DNA of 64,000 nucleotides from Chitinophagales bacterium (GCA_017303335.1 JAFLBK010000001.1:873001-937000); one strand, 5' to 3'. Positions 16,470-26,032 are shown, counted from the stretch's first letter. Notes: generated by a model not told the origin, from the sequence alone. Numbers and translations are program-made.

Positions 16470-17261
16470 TTATCCGAATATTTCATTCAGCAAGCCCGCC
16501 AGGTGAACGCCTCCTTTGAGCAACTGCTGGTTAACAATACCGATGTATTTATAGTTATACGGATACCCGAGTTTGTCCTCAGGCTTTACATCCGCATATA
16601 TTTTCTCGGCAAGCTGGTAGGAGTTCCATATCCATTGGCTTACCGGTTCCGACTGCCACAGTTCCCGTTGTTCTTTCGTTGTATGATTGATCGCGGCAAC
16701 ATATTCCGTATAGCTGAGGTCCTGTAATTCGATCAGCCTGTCGTCCCAAACCTGGTGCAGGTTGTAGGGGTTGTTGAACCAGCTTAGCCTGATGCCGTTT
16801 CCGCCACGGTCTTCGGGCCGCCCGGTGTGCAGGGGTTGATGAACATCCCCAACAATATGAATCAGTAAGCGGAGGTACATCAGCTTTTTATCCTGCTCCA
16901 GGTCCCTGTTCTTCAACTGCGCTGTCAACCAGTTGATCTTCACGTATGCATCCACAGCGGTATCGGTGGCCAGGTAGTCTTTGAGTTGCGATTCATTCAG
17001 TCCCGACCGGAAGTTTATGTAGTGCCAGGGGCTTAAATAATTGTATACCGAATCCGCTTTAATAAAATCGGGCCATGTGCTGGTAATGGCCATGGATTCC
17101 GTACCCAGTATCCTGAATACCTCACGTTTTGCTTTTTTCGAGAGGTAACTCTCAGCAATCTGCCCCACAATGCGATGACCCAGGGAGCCCCAGGCAAATC
17201 CGGAGAAGGGCAGATAAAAAAATACAGCCAGCAACAAGAGGGTCCTTACATAGTGTTTCAT
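16470..17261 (-). CDS. Secreted S1/P1-type zinc nuclease
   Basis: The product has 263 residues. After a signal peptide the mature protein begins with Trp24, the first zinc ligand in this family, followed by His29. Other ligands are visible in 'TWPDFIK', 'SPWHYINF' and 'HIVGDVHQPLH'. The enzyme cleaves single-stranded DNA and RNA and removes 3'-phosphates of nucleotides, probably in the periplasm for nutrient use. It is followed upstream, on the same strand, by a phytase-like lipoprotein with a 40-base gap, which suggests a phosphate-scavenging pair. Confidence 0.92.
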   Translation of the reverse strand: MKHYVRTLLLLAVFFYLPFSGFAWGSLGHRIVGQIAESYLSKKAKREVFRILGTESMAITSTWPDFIKADSVYNYLSPWHYINFRSGLNESQLKDYLATDTAVDAYVKINWLTAQLKNRDLEQDKKLMYLRLLIHIVGDVHQPLHTGRPEDRGGNGIRLSWFNNPYNLHQVWDDRLIELQDLSYTEYVAAINHTTKEQRELWQSEPVSQWIWNSYQLAEKIYADVKPEDKLGYPYNYKYIGIVNQQLLKGGVHLAGLLNEIFG

Positions 17262-17301
17262 GTCTCTTTCTTTTTAATGGTTGTTTATTTTATACCTGGC
17301 T

Positions 17302-18453
17302 TTACTCAAGCACTTCGAATAAAAGAACCTGGGCTTTTTCCAGGGGATTGAAATTATTATCGGCGATGAAAAGCAGGGTCTTGTGTCCATTGGGCAGGTT
17401 AGGGCCGAATGTGACTCCTTCGATGTTATCTGTATAAATACCAAGATCATCCATATTCAGCAACAGCGATTTTGTTGCGGGAACAAAAGAGCCTGGGTTT
17501 AAAAGGCCCTGGTTGCTTATGTCGGTGGCGCCTGCCAGATCTGCCACAAAGAGTTTGATGGTACAGGGAAGCCGGCCGGTGGAAAAAGATCGCTCGATGA
17601 CAAGCAGTTTATTTTTTCCCAGGCTGAGAATATCGGGGATGCCGTTTATCTTAAATGCGTTTTCCGGCACAGAGGGATACGCAACCGGCGAAAGCTTATA
17701 TGCATATTGCGCCATACATTGCCGGGTCTTCACATCGAATTTATAAATACGGGTATAGGCGTTGTTTTCCTGAGTATCGGCAGAAGGTCCATCTTCAAAC
17801 AAGGGTTCTTCAACACTTACATAAAGTGTTTGGTAGTTATCGGCATAACAGATCCCTTCCAGTGTTCCGTTTCGTCTCGGACCCTTGGCTTCTGTCCGCA
17901 TTTTGAGATTAGCCGGTAAACCAAGGCTATCTATGAATTTACCAAGCGTATCTATAAAGTAAACCGCCGGGTCTTCCAGTATATTTCCGGTCGCCCCCAG
18001 TATGCGCTCACCTTCGCTGGTCCAGGCGAGCGTGTTCGTTATTGGATTGTACCGCATTGCTTCCGGATCCGGGGTGCGCAACGGATCCTGTTTACTGTTG
18101 GGATAGAGATTACCGTCCGGTTGACGCATGTAGGCAACACCTGTAAATGCCACGCTGTCGATTGCCTGACTGCTAACGTGGATTTTTGCCACGTAATAGC
18201 GGGCTGGGTTTTTATCGCTTCGATCGTCACAGATAAGATAATATTGGTCACGGCGGGCATCATAGTCGATTCCGGATAATCCGCCAACAGTGGTATTTCG
18301 GAACTGGAAGTTGTATGGAATCTCGTATTGCCCAATCAGCCTCAACCCTTTTATTAGTGATTCTACTTGTGAGATTTTCCTCGATGCGGTACACGCAAAC
18401 AAGGAAAGAAGCAACAGCGTATAAAGAAAACGGTGTGTATGACGGCTGTACAT
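17302..18453 (-). CDS. Lipoprotein with phytase-like (esterase-like) propeller domain
   Basis: The product has 383 residues. An N-terminal signal ends in the lipobox 'LSLFAC', so the protein is lipid-anchored at about Cys21. The rest matches the esterase-like phytase domain pattern: 'GGLSGIDYDARRDQYYLICDDRS' is typical of its first blade, and a 'NIEGVTFGPN' repeat lies near the C-terminus. It is likely to cleave phosphate esters at the cell surface. It is transcribed ahead of the S1/P1 nuclease. Confidence 0.8.
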   Translation of the reverse strand: MYSRHTHRFLYTLLLLSLFACTASRKISQVESLIKGLRLIGQYEIPYNFQFRNTTVGGLSGIDYDARRDQYYLICDDRSDKNPARYYVAKIHVSSQAIDSVAFTGVAYMRQPDGNLYPNSKQDPLRTPDPEAMRYNPITNTLAWTSEGERILGATGNILEDPAVYFIDTLGKFIDSLGLPANLKMRTEAKGPRRNGTLEGICYADNYQTLYVSVEEPLFEDGPSADTQENNAYTRIYKFDVKTRQCMAQYAYKLSPVAYPSVPENAFKINGIPDILSLGKNKLLVIERSFSTGRLPCTIKLFVADLAGATDISNQGLLNPGSFVPATKSLLLNMDDLGIYTDNIEGVTFGPNLPNGHKTLLFIADNNFNPLEKAQVLLFEVLE

Positions 18454-18541
18454 GAAGGCTGATTACCGGTAAAGTTCTTAAAGATAATTCACGTGGTTGT
18501 GGTTTGGTGAAAGATTTTTTATTTTTATAGAAACCGGGAGT

Positions 18542-19039
18542 TTGAAAAAAGTCATTATTATTCGGCATGCAAAGAGCGATCAACGATTCTGGGGAAGCGA
18601 TTTTGAGCGACCGCTCAACGACCGTGGGAAAGAAGATGCTCCCAAAATGGCAAAAAGACTACTTGAAAAGGAAAAACAAATAGATGCCTGGATTGCCAGT
18701 CCGGCACTTCGGGCAAAGAGTACAGCAGCGTATTTCGTTCAAGTATACGGCTGCGACCCGTCTGACATTCTTTTTATTTCTTCCCTTTATCATGCACCGG
18801 CAGAGGTGTTTTACGACGTAATCAGGGGGCTTCCCGATAACCTTGTTACGGTGGCTATCTTTTCGCACAACCCGGGCATTACCTACTTTGTGAACAGCCT
18901 GGTGCCGGGTGTTTCCCTCGACAATATGCCTACTTGCGGTGTCTTTGCAATTGAAGCAGAAGCAGCCCGGTGGAAAGATTTCGAAAAATCCAGGCGGCGT
19001 TACCTGTTCTTTGATTATCCCAAAAGCTCGGGTACCTGA
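18542..19039 (+). CDS. SixA-like histidine phosphatase
   Basis: I place the start at a TTG (18542), which gives 'MKKVIIIRHAKS', the normal beginning of the family; an ATG at 18497 would add 15 unrelated residues. The RHA(K) motif carries the phospho-accepting His, with Arg nearby, and the second His lies in 'FSHNPGI' near residue 108. The protein has 165 residues. SixA proteins remove phosphate from phosphohistidine, for example on Hpt domains or PTS components; the target here is unknown. Confidence 0.82.
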   Translation: MKKVIIIRHAKSDQRFWGSDFERPLNDRGKEDAPKMAKRLLEKEKQIDAWIASPALRAKSTAAYFVQVYGCDPSDILFISSLYHAPAEVFYDVIRGLPDNLVTVAIFSHNPGITYFVNSLVPGVSLDNMPTCGVFAIEAEAARWKDFEKSRRRYLFFDYPKSSGT

Positions 19040-19144
19040 TCGATTTACCCGCCGATACAACCATTCGGTCAAAAAATACGTTAATAGTAGCCGGGGCTTT
19101 TGTTCACGAATGCAAAAAGACATTCTTCATTCAATAAATTTTTT

Positions 19145-19786
19145 ATGAAAACTGCTTTTTTGAACCTTTTGCTGCTGCTTGCCATGAGCTCGCAGGCGCA
19201 ATCGAACGACTATATCATCAAACAGTCGGGTGATACAATCCGTGGAAAGGTAACATTGAAAAACAGTGTATTCAGGGTTGGTACCAATCCCTGGGTGGAA
19301 ATAGACGCCCGGGATGTAATAAAGGTGAAAAGCGAGTATTATAAAGGAACTGTTGTGGTGCCCTGCCGGTTGATCTTGTATACCGATAATATTGATGATT
19401 ACCAGATCGACTATTATAAACGCGACGCTATCGACACGGTAATGATCCTGCAGGAGGTATATACAACCCCAAAGATGAATCTATATTACGGAATCAGCGA
19501 TTTCAAGGTTCCCTATTATTTTTATAAAACGCCCGGCGATTCGCTTCCTGTCCAGCTTGTCATCCGATACTACCTGGAAGGTGGATTGGCCAACTATATT
19601 AACGACAGGCACAAATACATGGGCCAAAAATCAAAGCTGGGTATCGTGGAAGACAAGGGTTATGTCAACCAGCTTTATGCCATCATGGGCAACTGCAAAA
19701 AGATACAGAGCAATGTTTGGGAGTTACTCAGCTACCGGGAATATAGTTTCAAGGAGGTGATCCGGAAGTACAACAAGTGTAAATAA
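19145..19786 (+). CDS. Secreted protein of unknown function
   Basis: I choose the ATG at 19145 because it gives a clear signal peptide ('AFLNLLLLLAMSSQAQ'); an upstream ATG at 19100 would hide it. The 213-residue product begins after cleavage with 'NDYIIKQSGDTIRGKV', a start seen in many uncharacterised periplasmic proteins of Bacteroidota. It has alternating strands and many tyrosines. It converges with the EamA gene 6 bases away. I cannot assign a role. Confidence 0.65.
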   Translation: MKTAFLNLLLLLAMSSQAQSNDYIIKQSGDTIRGKVTLKNSVFRVGTNPWVEIDARDVIKVKSEYYKGTVVVPCRLILYTDNIDDYQIDYYKRDAIDTVMILQEVYTTPKMNLYYGISDFKVPYYFYKTPGDSLPVQLVIRYYLEGGLANYINDRHKYMGQKSKLGIVEDKGYVNQLYAIMGNCKKIQSNVWELLSYREYSFKEVIRKYNKCK

Positions 19787-19792
19787 TATCTT

Positions 19793-20689
19793 TCAGCTGC
19801 TCTTAACTGATTGCCTGTTTGCGAGGTATACACCTGTAAAGATCATAAGGGCTGCAATCAGTTTGTAAAGTGTGAGTTCTTCACTTAAAAAAAGCATGGC
19901 GATCAGTGCCGCAAATACTGGTTGCGTATAAATATAGAATCCGGCTACAGACGATCCCAATACCTTAATGCCATAAATATTGAACAAATAGGCCAGGAAG
20001 GTTCCTGTAAGTGTAACCAGGGAAATACTAAGCATGTCAACTGGTTGAAAGTGTTCCCAGCGTATCGCCGTAAATTCAGCCCAACCGAAAGGCAGCACCA
20101 ATATAAGTCCGATCGTAAATATCCACCGGATCAAAACCACCGGATTGTACTTAAGCATCAGGGGTTTTACCAGGATGAAATAGATCGTGTAGGATATCGC
20201 GTTGATGATGATCAGGATATCCCCGAACAACACGTTGTTGCCATTACCTGAATTGTCTTTGGCCAGTATCAGAACCAGCGCCCCGGCAATTCCCAACAGG
20301 AGACCGGCAATTTTCCAGGGGCCGGCCTTTTCTTTAAGTAACCAGGCAGCTATGAAAACGATCAGAATCGGCGTTGTAAGCATTAACAACGAAGCGTGTA
20401 TGGAATAGGTGAGGGAGAGTCCTTTTAAAAAAAGCAACTGGTTAACGGCAATCCCTGTTACTGCACAAAGTATCAATCGCAGCCTGTCTTCCCGCGCTAT
20501 GGAAATATTGGCTGGTTTAAGAAAAAACAAACACCAGAAAAGGATGGTGCTCACACCAACACGAACTACATTAATGCCGAAAGGGCCTGCTAACTGGGCA
20601 TTGGTAAGGTGTTTTACAGCCGACAGATTAATGGCAAAGAACAGGTTCGTAAACAGCAGCGCCAGGTGTGCAGTAGTTCTCTTATTCAA
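19793..20689 (-). CDS. EamA (DMT) family transporter
   Basis: The product has 298 residues and about ten membrane helices arranged as two five-helix EamA repeats, the second starting near residue 150. Proteins of this family export amino acids or other small metabolites across the inner membrane; the substrate cannot be read from the sequence. It lies downstream of recA but beyond recA's terminator, so it is a separate unit. Confidence 0.88.
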   Translation of the reverse strand: MNKRTTAHLALLFTNLFFAINLSAVKHLTNAQLAGPFGINVVRVGVSTILFWCLFFLKPANISIAREDRLRLILCAVTGIAVNQLLFLKGLSLTYSIHASLLMLTTPILIVFIAAWLLKEKAGPWKIAGLLLGIAGALVLILAKDNSGNGNNVLFGDILIIINAISYTIYFILVKPLMLKYNPVVLIRWIFTIGLILVLPFGWAEFTAIRWEHFQPVDMLSISLVTLTGTFLAYLFNIYGIKVLGSSVAGFYIYTQPVFAALIAMLFLSEELTLYKLIAALMIFTGVYLANRQSVKSS

Positions 20690-20720
20690 TGTATGCGATT
20701 AAAAAGCAAAAATAAGCAAT

Positions 20721-20751
20721 AAAAAAAGCCATGCTGTTTTGCAGCACGGCT
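20721..20751 (-). terminator. Intrinsic terminator of recA
   Basis: A 10-base stem (20727-20736 with 20742-20751, one G-T pair) closes a T-rich loop and runs on the minus strand into seven Ts. It begins 28 bases after the recA stop. Confidence 0.88.
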
Positions 20752-20778
20752 GATACTTACTAACCCCATAATATCGTA

Positions 20779-21801
20779 CTAAATCGCTTGCATTTCTTTG
20801 ACCTTTTCCCGGATACGGGTTTCGATCTCGTTAGACAGTTCCGGGTTGTCGGTAAGCAACTGCTTAACAGCGTCTCTTCCTTGCCCGAGTTTGTCGTTAT
20901 TATAGCTGAACCAGCTTCCGCTTTTCTGCACAATACCCAACTCTACTCCCATGTCGATTATCTCGCCTACTTTAGAAATTCCTTCTCCATAGATAATATC
21001 AAACTCTGCCTGGCGGAAAGGAGGCGCTACTTTGTTTTTCACCACTTTTACTTTAACATGGTTTCCGATAGACTCATCGCCATCCTTGATCTGGGTCATC
21101 CGGCGGATATCGAGGCGAACGGAAGCATAGAACTTCAAGGCATTACCTCCTGTTGTCGTTTCCGGATTCCCGAACATAACCCCGATCTTTTCACGGAGCT
21201 GGTTGATAAATATGCAGCAACTATTGGTTTTTGAGATGGTTGCAGTCAGTTTACGCAGGGCCTGGCTCATTAAGCGGGCCTGGAGGCCCATTTTACTGTC
21301 GCCCATTTCGCCTTCCAGTTCACCCTTGGGAACCAGCGCTGCTACAGAGTCGATAACCACTACGTCCAGTGCACCGGAAAGAATGAGACGATCCGCGATC
21401 TCAAGCGCCTGCTCACCATAATCAGGTTGTGATATCAGCAGGTTATCGATATTAACACCCAGCCGCTGCGCATAACTGCTGTCGAAAGCATGTTCCGCGT
21501 CGATGAATGCGCACATACCCCCTTTTTTTTGTGCTTCTGCAATTACATGTATAGCCAGCGTTGTTTTACCGGAACTTTCCGGCCCGTATATTTCCACGAC
21601 CCGTCCCTTGGGCAGGCCGCCAATACCCAGTGCCACATCCAGCCCGATCGAACCCGTAGAGATATATTCCTGTTCGGTCACACCCCTATCACTCATCATC
21701 ATTACCGATCCTTTGCCGAAATCTTTTTCGATCTTGTCCATCGTCAGTTTCAGCGCCTTGAATTTTTCTGATTTTTCCAAAATGTCTGTCTTGTTGCTCA
21801 T
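20779..21801 (-). CDS. recA: Recombinase RecA
   Basis: The product has 340 residues. Walker A 'GPESSGKTT' lies near residue 70, Walker B '[10 protein letters not shown]' near 145 and the loop motif '[25 protein letters not shown]' region near 210-235. It forms filaments on single-stranded DNA, drives strand exchange and triggers SOS cleavage. It stands alone with its own terminator. No Shine-Dalgarno sequence precedes the ATG, the normal state in this phylum. The 520-base gap upstream holds a structured RNA candidate on the same strand. Confidence 0.98.
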   Translation of the reverse strand: MSNKTDILEKSEKFKALKLTMDKIEKDFGKGSVMMMSDRGVTEQEYISTGSIGLDVALGIGGLPKGRVVEIYGPESSGKTTLAIHVIAEAQKKGGMCAFIDAEHAFDSSYAQRLGVNIDNLLISQPDYGEQALEIADRLILSGALDVVVIDSVAALVPKGELEGEMGDSKMGLQARLMSQALRKLTATISKTNSCCIFINQLREKIGVMFGNPETTTGGNALKFYASVRLDIRRMTQIKDGDESIGNHVKVKVVKNKVAPPFRQAEFDIIYGEGISKVGEIIDMGVELGIVQKSGSWFSYNNDKLGQGRDAVKQLLTDNPELSNEIETRIREKVKEMQAI

Positions 21802-21936
21802 TGTAAATTGTTTTACGTGATGTATCTGGTTTTGCGTTGTAAATGTAGTTGCCGGGTCAAAGATAGGGGTTTATTTTTATCAACACTAATTTATTTAGTA
21901 TTTTTTTGTGCATTTATTTAGCGGGGCCGGGGCTAA

Positions 21937-22120
21937 ATAAAAAACCCATCCCGAGGAATCGGGACGGGTTGTGTTCAAGCATGAGAAAAATCTGCAGAAG
22001 GCTTCCCCTCTGCTCTCAAGAAGGTTCGGCTATAAAAACGGACCCAAAGAATTTTGCTCTAAAACTGATTGCTTTAAATCCTAGACAAATAGAAGATAGT
22101 TTTTCGAACTGAACAATACC
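21937..22120 (-). ncRNA. Structured RNA candidate, possibly 6S-like (Flavo-1-like)
   Basis: No credible protein gene lies in this part. On the minus strand, TGTTCA (22110-22115) can pair with TGAACA (21972-21977) and closes a segment of about 145 nt. Inside is a nested hairpin: TGAGA/TCTCA (21982-21986 with 22014-22018) around GCAGA/TCTGC (21994-21998 with 22009-22013). A terminator hairpin (21943-21970) with a following run of Us ends it. A palindrome TACCACaaaGTGGTA sits at the 5' side. A long closed rod with an internal loop and a terminator is the build of 6S RNA, which binds RNA polymerase. The family call is inference from shape only. Confidence 0.4.
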
Positions 22121-22270
22121 ACAAAGTGGTAATTTATTCTGTAAAAAATAGCCAAACAGGCCATTATATACTTTATTTTAATCATAAAAGAGCTGTTTGC
22201 CGGCAAGAATCGGTACCGGTCTGTTCGATTCAAGGGAGTGGGCCAGCATGAAATGGCGCCATCAGAGTAG

Positions 22271-22299
22271 AAAAACCCCGGCAATAAAACTGCCGGGTT
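22271..22299 (-). terminator. Intrinsic terminator of the first ECF sigma gene
   Basis: A 9-base stem (AACCCGGCA on the minus strand, one bulged C) is followed by a T-tract. It starts 24 bases after the sigma gene stop. Confidence 0.8.
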
Positions 22300-22322
22300 A
22301 AGTACGATGTATGAATGGTTGG

Positions 22323-22904
22323 CTATATGGCTACACGCTGCTCCTCGATCATTTTGCGAAGGTTGAGCAAGGCATAGCGCATACGGCCGAGGGCTGTGTT
22401 GACGCTGCAATTGAGCACAGCGGATATTTCCCTGAACTTCAGATCGGCGAAATGCCGGAGAATGATGATCTCCCGCTGCTCTTCCGGAAGCTGGCCCACC
22501 AGTTTCATGATACGATCATTGGTCTGGCGCCGCACGATGTTCTCTTCCGCATTGGGATCATTGAACCGGAGCACTTCAAAGATGTCTTTGCCATCCAGGG
22601 TTTTGATGGGCGGTTTCCCTTTGATCTTACGGAAATGATCCACACACAGGTTGTGTGCGATGCGTATGGCCCATACAACGAATTTGTTTTCTTCCTTGTA
22701 CTTGCCGGCCTTGAGTGTTTCGATGATCTTGATGAAAAGTTCCTGGAAGATATCTTCTGCGAGGTATTTGTCCTTAACCAGCAGGTAAATGGACGTGTAG
22801 ATGCGCACCTTATGCCTGTTGACGAGTACGTCCAGCGCCTCTGTCTCGCCGTTTACAAATAACTGAACCAATTGCTGGTCCGAAAGGGTAGAAAATGCTC
22901 TCAT
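22323..22904 (-). CDS. ECF sigma factor (sigma-70 family), copy 1
   Basis: The product has 193 residues. Region 2 is seen as 'DKYLAEDIFQELFIKII' with 'NKFVVWAIRIAHNLCVDHFRK' (about 45-92). Region 4 is 'LPEEQREIIILRHFADLKFREISAVLNCS' (about 140-170), a normal helix-turn-helix. It directs RNA polymerase to a private promoter set. No anti-sigma gene is next to it; instead a paralogous sigma gene lies directly upstream on the same strand, 72 bases away. Confidence 0.9.
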   Translation of the reverse strand: MRAFSTLSDQQLVQLFVNGETEALDVLVNRHKVRIYTSIYLLVKDKYLAEDIFQELFIKIIETLKAGKYKEENKFVVWAIRIAHNLCVDHFRKIKGKPPIKTLDGKDIFEVLRFNDPNAEENIVRRQTNDRIMKLVGQLPEEQREIIILRHFADLKFREISAVLNCSVNTALGRMRYALLNLRKMIEEQRVAI

Positions 22905-22975
22905 AGTCTGGATTTGGTTTTAGTTTGGATATGTGGTTTCTTGCTCTGGTATGTGTCGGAACGATCGTTTCAGGC

Positions 22976-23554
22976 TTATTGCAGTACAACCTCTTTCTCG
23001 GCCATGAGTTTGCGGAGGTTGTTCAACCCGAAACGCATTGTATCAAGCGCCGAGTTCAAACTGCATTGAAGTGTTTCTGCGATCTCGCGGAAACTAAGTC
23101 CGGCATAATGGTTCAGCACCAACACTTCACGTTGCTGATCGGGAAGCATGTCGATCATGCTTTTGATCTTTCCATGGCTTTCATGATAACCCGATGGATG
23201 AATGCTGATCGCTGCCGGAGATTCTTCAACGGGTTCCTTTCCGGGAACAGGTTCCAATACAATTGCCTGCCGGCTTTTGCGGGTGTACTCCATGCAAAGT
23301 CCGTTCGCAATTTTCGTGGCCCACTGCAGGAAATTTCCATCCTCAGCGGTTTTACCGGCCATCAGGTTGTTGATGATACGAATGAATACTTCCCGAAAGA
23401 TCTCCTCAGCGGCATGTTTATCCTGCACGATGGAATAAATCGAGCGGTAGATTCTGTCCTTGTAAAGTTCAACGAGAGTGGCGAGTGCGTTGGGATCGCC
23501 GTTGAGATAGAACTGAATGAGTTTCTCATCAGTCATGCTGTTCTGGTTGTTCAT
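22976..23554 (-). CDS. ECF sigma factor (sigma-70 family), copy 2
   Basis: The start is set at the ATG at 23554 ('MNNQNSMTDEKLI'), because the frame upstream (to 23704) codes for unlikely sequence. The 192-residue product aligns with copy 1 along its length: 'DKHAAEEIFREVFIRII' in region 2 and 'LPDQQREVLVLNHYAGLSFREIAE' in region 4. The linker between the regions is longer and proline-rich. The two genes are probably an old duplication. There is no anti-sigma gene nearby, so control may be transcriptional. A CAGGC/GCCTG hairpin lies in the leader. Confidence 0.88.
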   Translation of the reverse strand: MNNQNSMTDEKLIQFYLNGDPNALATLVELYKDRIYRSIYSIVQDKHAAEEIFREVFIRIINNLMAGKTAEDGNFLQWATKIANGLCMEYTRKSRQAIVLEPVPGKEPVEESPAAISIHPSGYHESHGKIKSMIDMLPDQQREVLVLNHYAGLSFREIAETLQCSLNSALDTMRFGLNNLRKLMAEKEVVLQ

Positions 23555-23858
23555 AGTAGTAGAGGTAAGTTTGGTTATTGGATATTTATGAACAGGCGAT
23601 AAAGATTGCCTGAAAAAAAATAAGACTTTGTAGTATTTGTTATGATTCAGCTGTCGAAAAATTTCTATTATATAAATACTAAATCCGTATTCGATTATTG
23701 GCAAGCTGTTTTTTTGTAAAATGTAAATTTTAGCCGGAGGTTATTTTATTCACACCCGCCCGACCATTCCCTTGGTTTGTTGGTGTATTTCTGCCACTCA
23801 GCTTTCCCATTCCGGCAAATCTTTGCACGGCCGCCCAACATGTCATCAAACGATCTGT

Positions 23859-25172
23859 ATGAAAAAGATTCTTTTCCTTTCCCTTGTCGTATCACTTACC
23901 GCAGTTGCTCAAACACCACCCCGTAAAGCCCTGATCGGTCTGCTGGCAAAACCCGCTGCCAATGGTATTGTGGCCGACAGCATTCTGCCGAACAGCAGCT
24001 TCGCTGCTCTCGCGATCCAAAAAGGAGATATTATTACAGGAATCAATGGAAACAGCATTAACTCCATGGAATCGTATGGCAAATCCGTTTCGGGCATTCG
24101 CGCCGGTGAAAGGATAACAGTTGTGTTTACCCGTAACGGAAAACTGTCGCAAGCCTCCGCCATCGCTGTGATGCGTCCCTTCGAACAATCCGTTATTGCA
24201 GACGTACAATACGATTGGGTCAAATTCCGGAACGGGTATCTCCGTGCAATCACCCGCAAGCCGAAGGGTAAAGAAAAGTGCCCGGCGATCCTGTTGATTC
24301 CCGGTTACGGTTGCGGCAGTATTGAAAATTATATGAGCAGTTACAACGGCAAGCTGCTCACCGAATGGCTTAAAGCAGGATATGCGGTGATCACCATTGA
24401 AAAATCGGGCCTGGGTGATAGTTACAATTGTGTTCCCTGCACCGAGGTTGATCTTGCCACCGACATCGAAAGTTTTGATGCAGGCTATACCTATATGGAG
24501 CAATTGCCTTTTACAGACAAGAACAAGCTATACATATGGGGACATTCCATGGGCGGCGTTATCGCCCCCGAAGTAGCCAAGCGGCATAACCCGAAAGGAG
24601 TGATGGTTTTCGGCACCACGTTTCGTCCCTGGAGTGAGTTTTTATTGGAAATGCACCGGGTGCAAAAGCCCTTACTCGACAACCTGAATTATCTCCAGAC
24701 AGAAGATTTCATGCGAAAGATCCAAAAGATCTATTACGAATTTTTTGTGCTGCGCAGGACCCGTGAAGCATTGCTGAAAAATCCGGAGTACCGCGACCTG
24801 GTGATCAGCGAACTTGGTTATAAAGAGGGCAGCAACGACATGTGGGGAAGACATTGGGCTTTCTGGCCGCAGATCGACTCACTGAACCTCGCTCAAAGCT
24901 GGCAATCGCTGAACTGTCCTGTATTAGTACTTCATGGCGAAACGGATTATGAATCCTGCAGCATCGCCGAACCACAATTGATTACCCGTACCGTCAATGA
25001 AAAACACCCCGGCAACGCCAGCATGGTCATTGTTCCGGAACTGGATCATTTCATGATGAACAGCAAAACATGGGAAGAGGCGAGGGATAATTTTAAAAAG
25101 CAACTCTACGCGAAGGGTAATTTCAACTACCGCATTGCCGAAGAAACCATCCGGTGGCTGAACAGCCATTGA
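23859..25172 (+). CDS. Secreted alpha/beta hydrolase with N-terminal PDZ domain
   Basis: The start is the ATG at 23859, which opens a signal peptide ('ILFLSLVVSLTAVAQ'); the frame upstream lacks it. The product has 437 residues. A PDZ-like domain (about 25-110; 'LAIQKGDIITGINGNSI') comes first, then an alpha/beta hydrolase with nucleophile motif 'GHSMGG' near 228, acid 'HGETDYES' near 365 and His in 'ELDHFMMN' near 400. It probably acts on esters or peptides in the periplasm; the PDZ domain may bind substrate or partner C-termini. A gap of 305 bases separates it from the divergent sigma gene. Confidence 0.85.
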   Translation: MKKILFLSLVVSLTAVAQTPPRKALIGLLAKPAANGIVADSILPNSSFAALAIQKGDIITGINGNSINSMESYGKSVSGIRAGERITVVFTRNGKLSQASAIAVMRPFEQSVIADVQYDWVKFRNGYLRAITRKPKGKEKCPAILLIPGYGCGSIENYMSSYNGKLLTEWLKAGYAVITIEKSGLGDSYNCVPCTEVDLATDIESFDAGYTYMEQLPFTDKNKLYIWGHSMGGVIAPEVAKRHNPKGVMVFGTTFRPWSEFLLEMHRVQKPLLDNLNYLQTEDFMRKIQKIYYEFFVLRRTREALLKNPEYRDLVISELGYKEGSNDMWGRHWAFWPQIDSLNLAQSWQSLNCPVLVLHGETDYESCSIAEPQLITRTVNEKHPGNASMVIVPELDHFMMNSKTWEEARDNFKKQLYAKGNFNYRIAEETIRWLNSH

Positions 25173-25177
25173 TGCGC

Positions 25178-26032
25178 TTACTTCTTGTGGCTTACCCGTT
25201 TCAGCAGCAGCAGGTGTGGTTGTATCCCATCCAGGGCGTCTTTTTGTAAGAACTGTTTCAGGTGCTTGCAAAAATGGCTGTAGTCGTAATAGCCGTATTT
25301 GTCATAGCGGAAGCCTTCGGGATTGGTGGCCAGCTGCTGTACGGCCTTGCGTATGCGTAATACCTGCAGGGCTTTCTTGCTGCTGAGGCTTGTTGTACTT
25401 TCGAAATAACGATGTAAGGACCGTGCGGATATCTTGTACTGCTCCGCGAACTCCTCCACGGTTTTGGTAAAATCATTCTCCCGGTCGCAGTACTCCAGTA
25501 TCTCCGATACAATCCGTATCGGCTCCCAGGAACCCGGGTACGCTTTGATGATTGACCCGAAATACTCATTCAGTATATCGATCCTTTCCTGGAACGAAGC
25601 AGCCCTTTTTACCTGGTCGATCACCTGTTGCTCCATCAGGTAACTCAATGGGTAAATATACTCCCGGTATTCTGCGAAATTGACCCGCTTCTTGAATATG
25701 ATGGGCGATATCTTGAATTTGATCCCGAACAAGCGGTTGCCCACCTGGTGATAACACTCTATACTCTGGTTCCGCGGCAGGAAACCATCTGTTTTCATAT
25801 TGAACTTCTGATCGCCGATCTGCATGACGAACGGGGTTCCCAGGTTGATAAGGTAGGTATACCCGATATTCGGGAAGAGCGCATCCGAAAAACCTTCCGG
25901 GTTCTTTTCCAGCAATTCGTCGAAGCGGGTTTCCCAAAAAAAGTCGATGAAATTCTCTAATCCGGACTGTGGTTTTACCCGGTGATAGTTTTTCTCGAAA
26001 TGGTCGATATTAAAAAACTCGATGTGTTGCAA
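25178..26032 (-). CDS. AraC-family transcriptional regulator
   Basis: The product has 284 residues. The C-terminal third holds the two helix-turn-helix units of AraC proteins ('KTVEEFAEQYKISARSLHRYF' and 'YGYYDYSHFCKHLKQFL'). The N-terminal part (about 1-165) matches the beta-rich sensor domain common in Bacteroidota AraC proteins ('GLENFIDFFWETRF'). The ligand is unknown. It converges with the hydrolase gene (5-base gap) and diverges from the helicase gene. Confidence 0.87.
   Translation of the reverse strand: MQHIEFFNIDHFEKNYHRVKPQSGLENFIDFFWETRFDELLEKNPEGFSDALFPNIGYTYLINLGTPFVMQIGDQKFNMKTDGFLPRNQSIECYHQVGNRLFGIKFKISPIIFKKRVNFAEYREYIYPLSYLMEQQVIDQVKRAASFQERIDILNEYFGSIIKAYPGSWEPIRIVSEILEYCDRENDFTKTVEEFAEQYKISARSLHRYFESTTSLSSKKALQVLRIRKAVQQLATNPEGFRYDKYGYYDYSHFCKHLKQFLQKDALDGIQPHLLLLKRVSHKK

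Noticed and set aside
21906..22112. 68-codon open frame upstream of recA
   Set aside because: Overlaps stable hairpins and a terminator, has no ribosome site and an unlikely composition.
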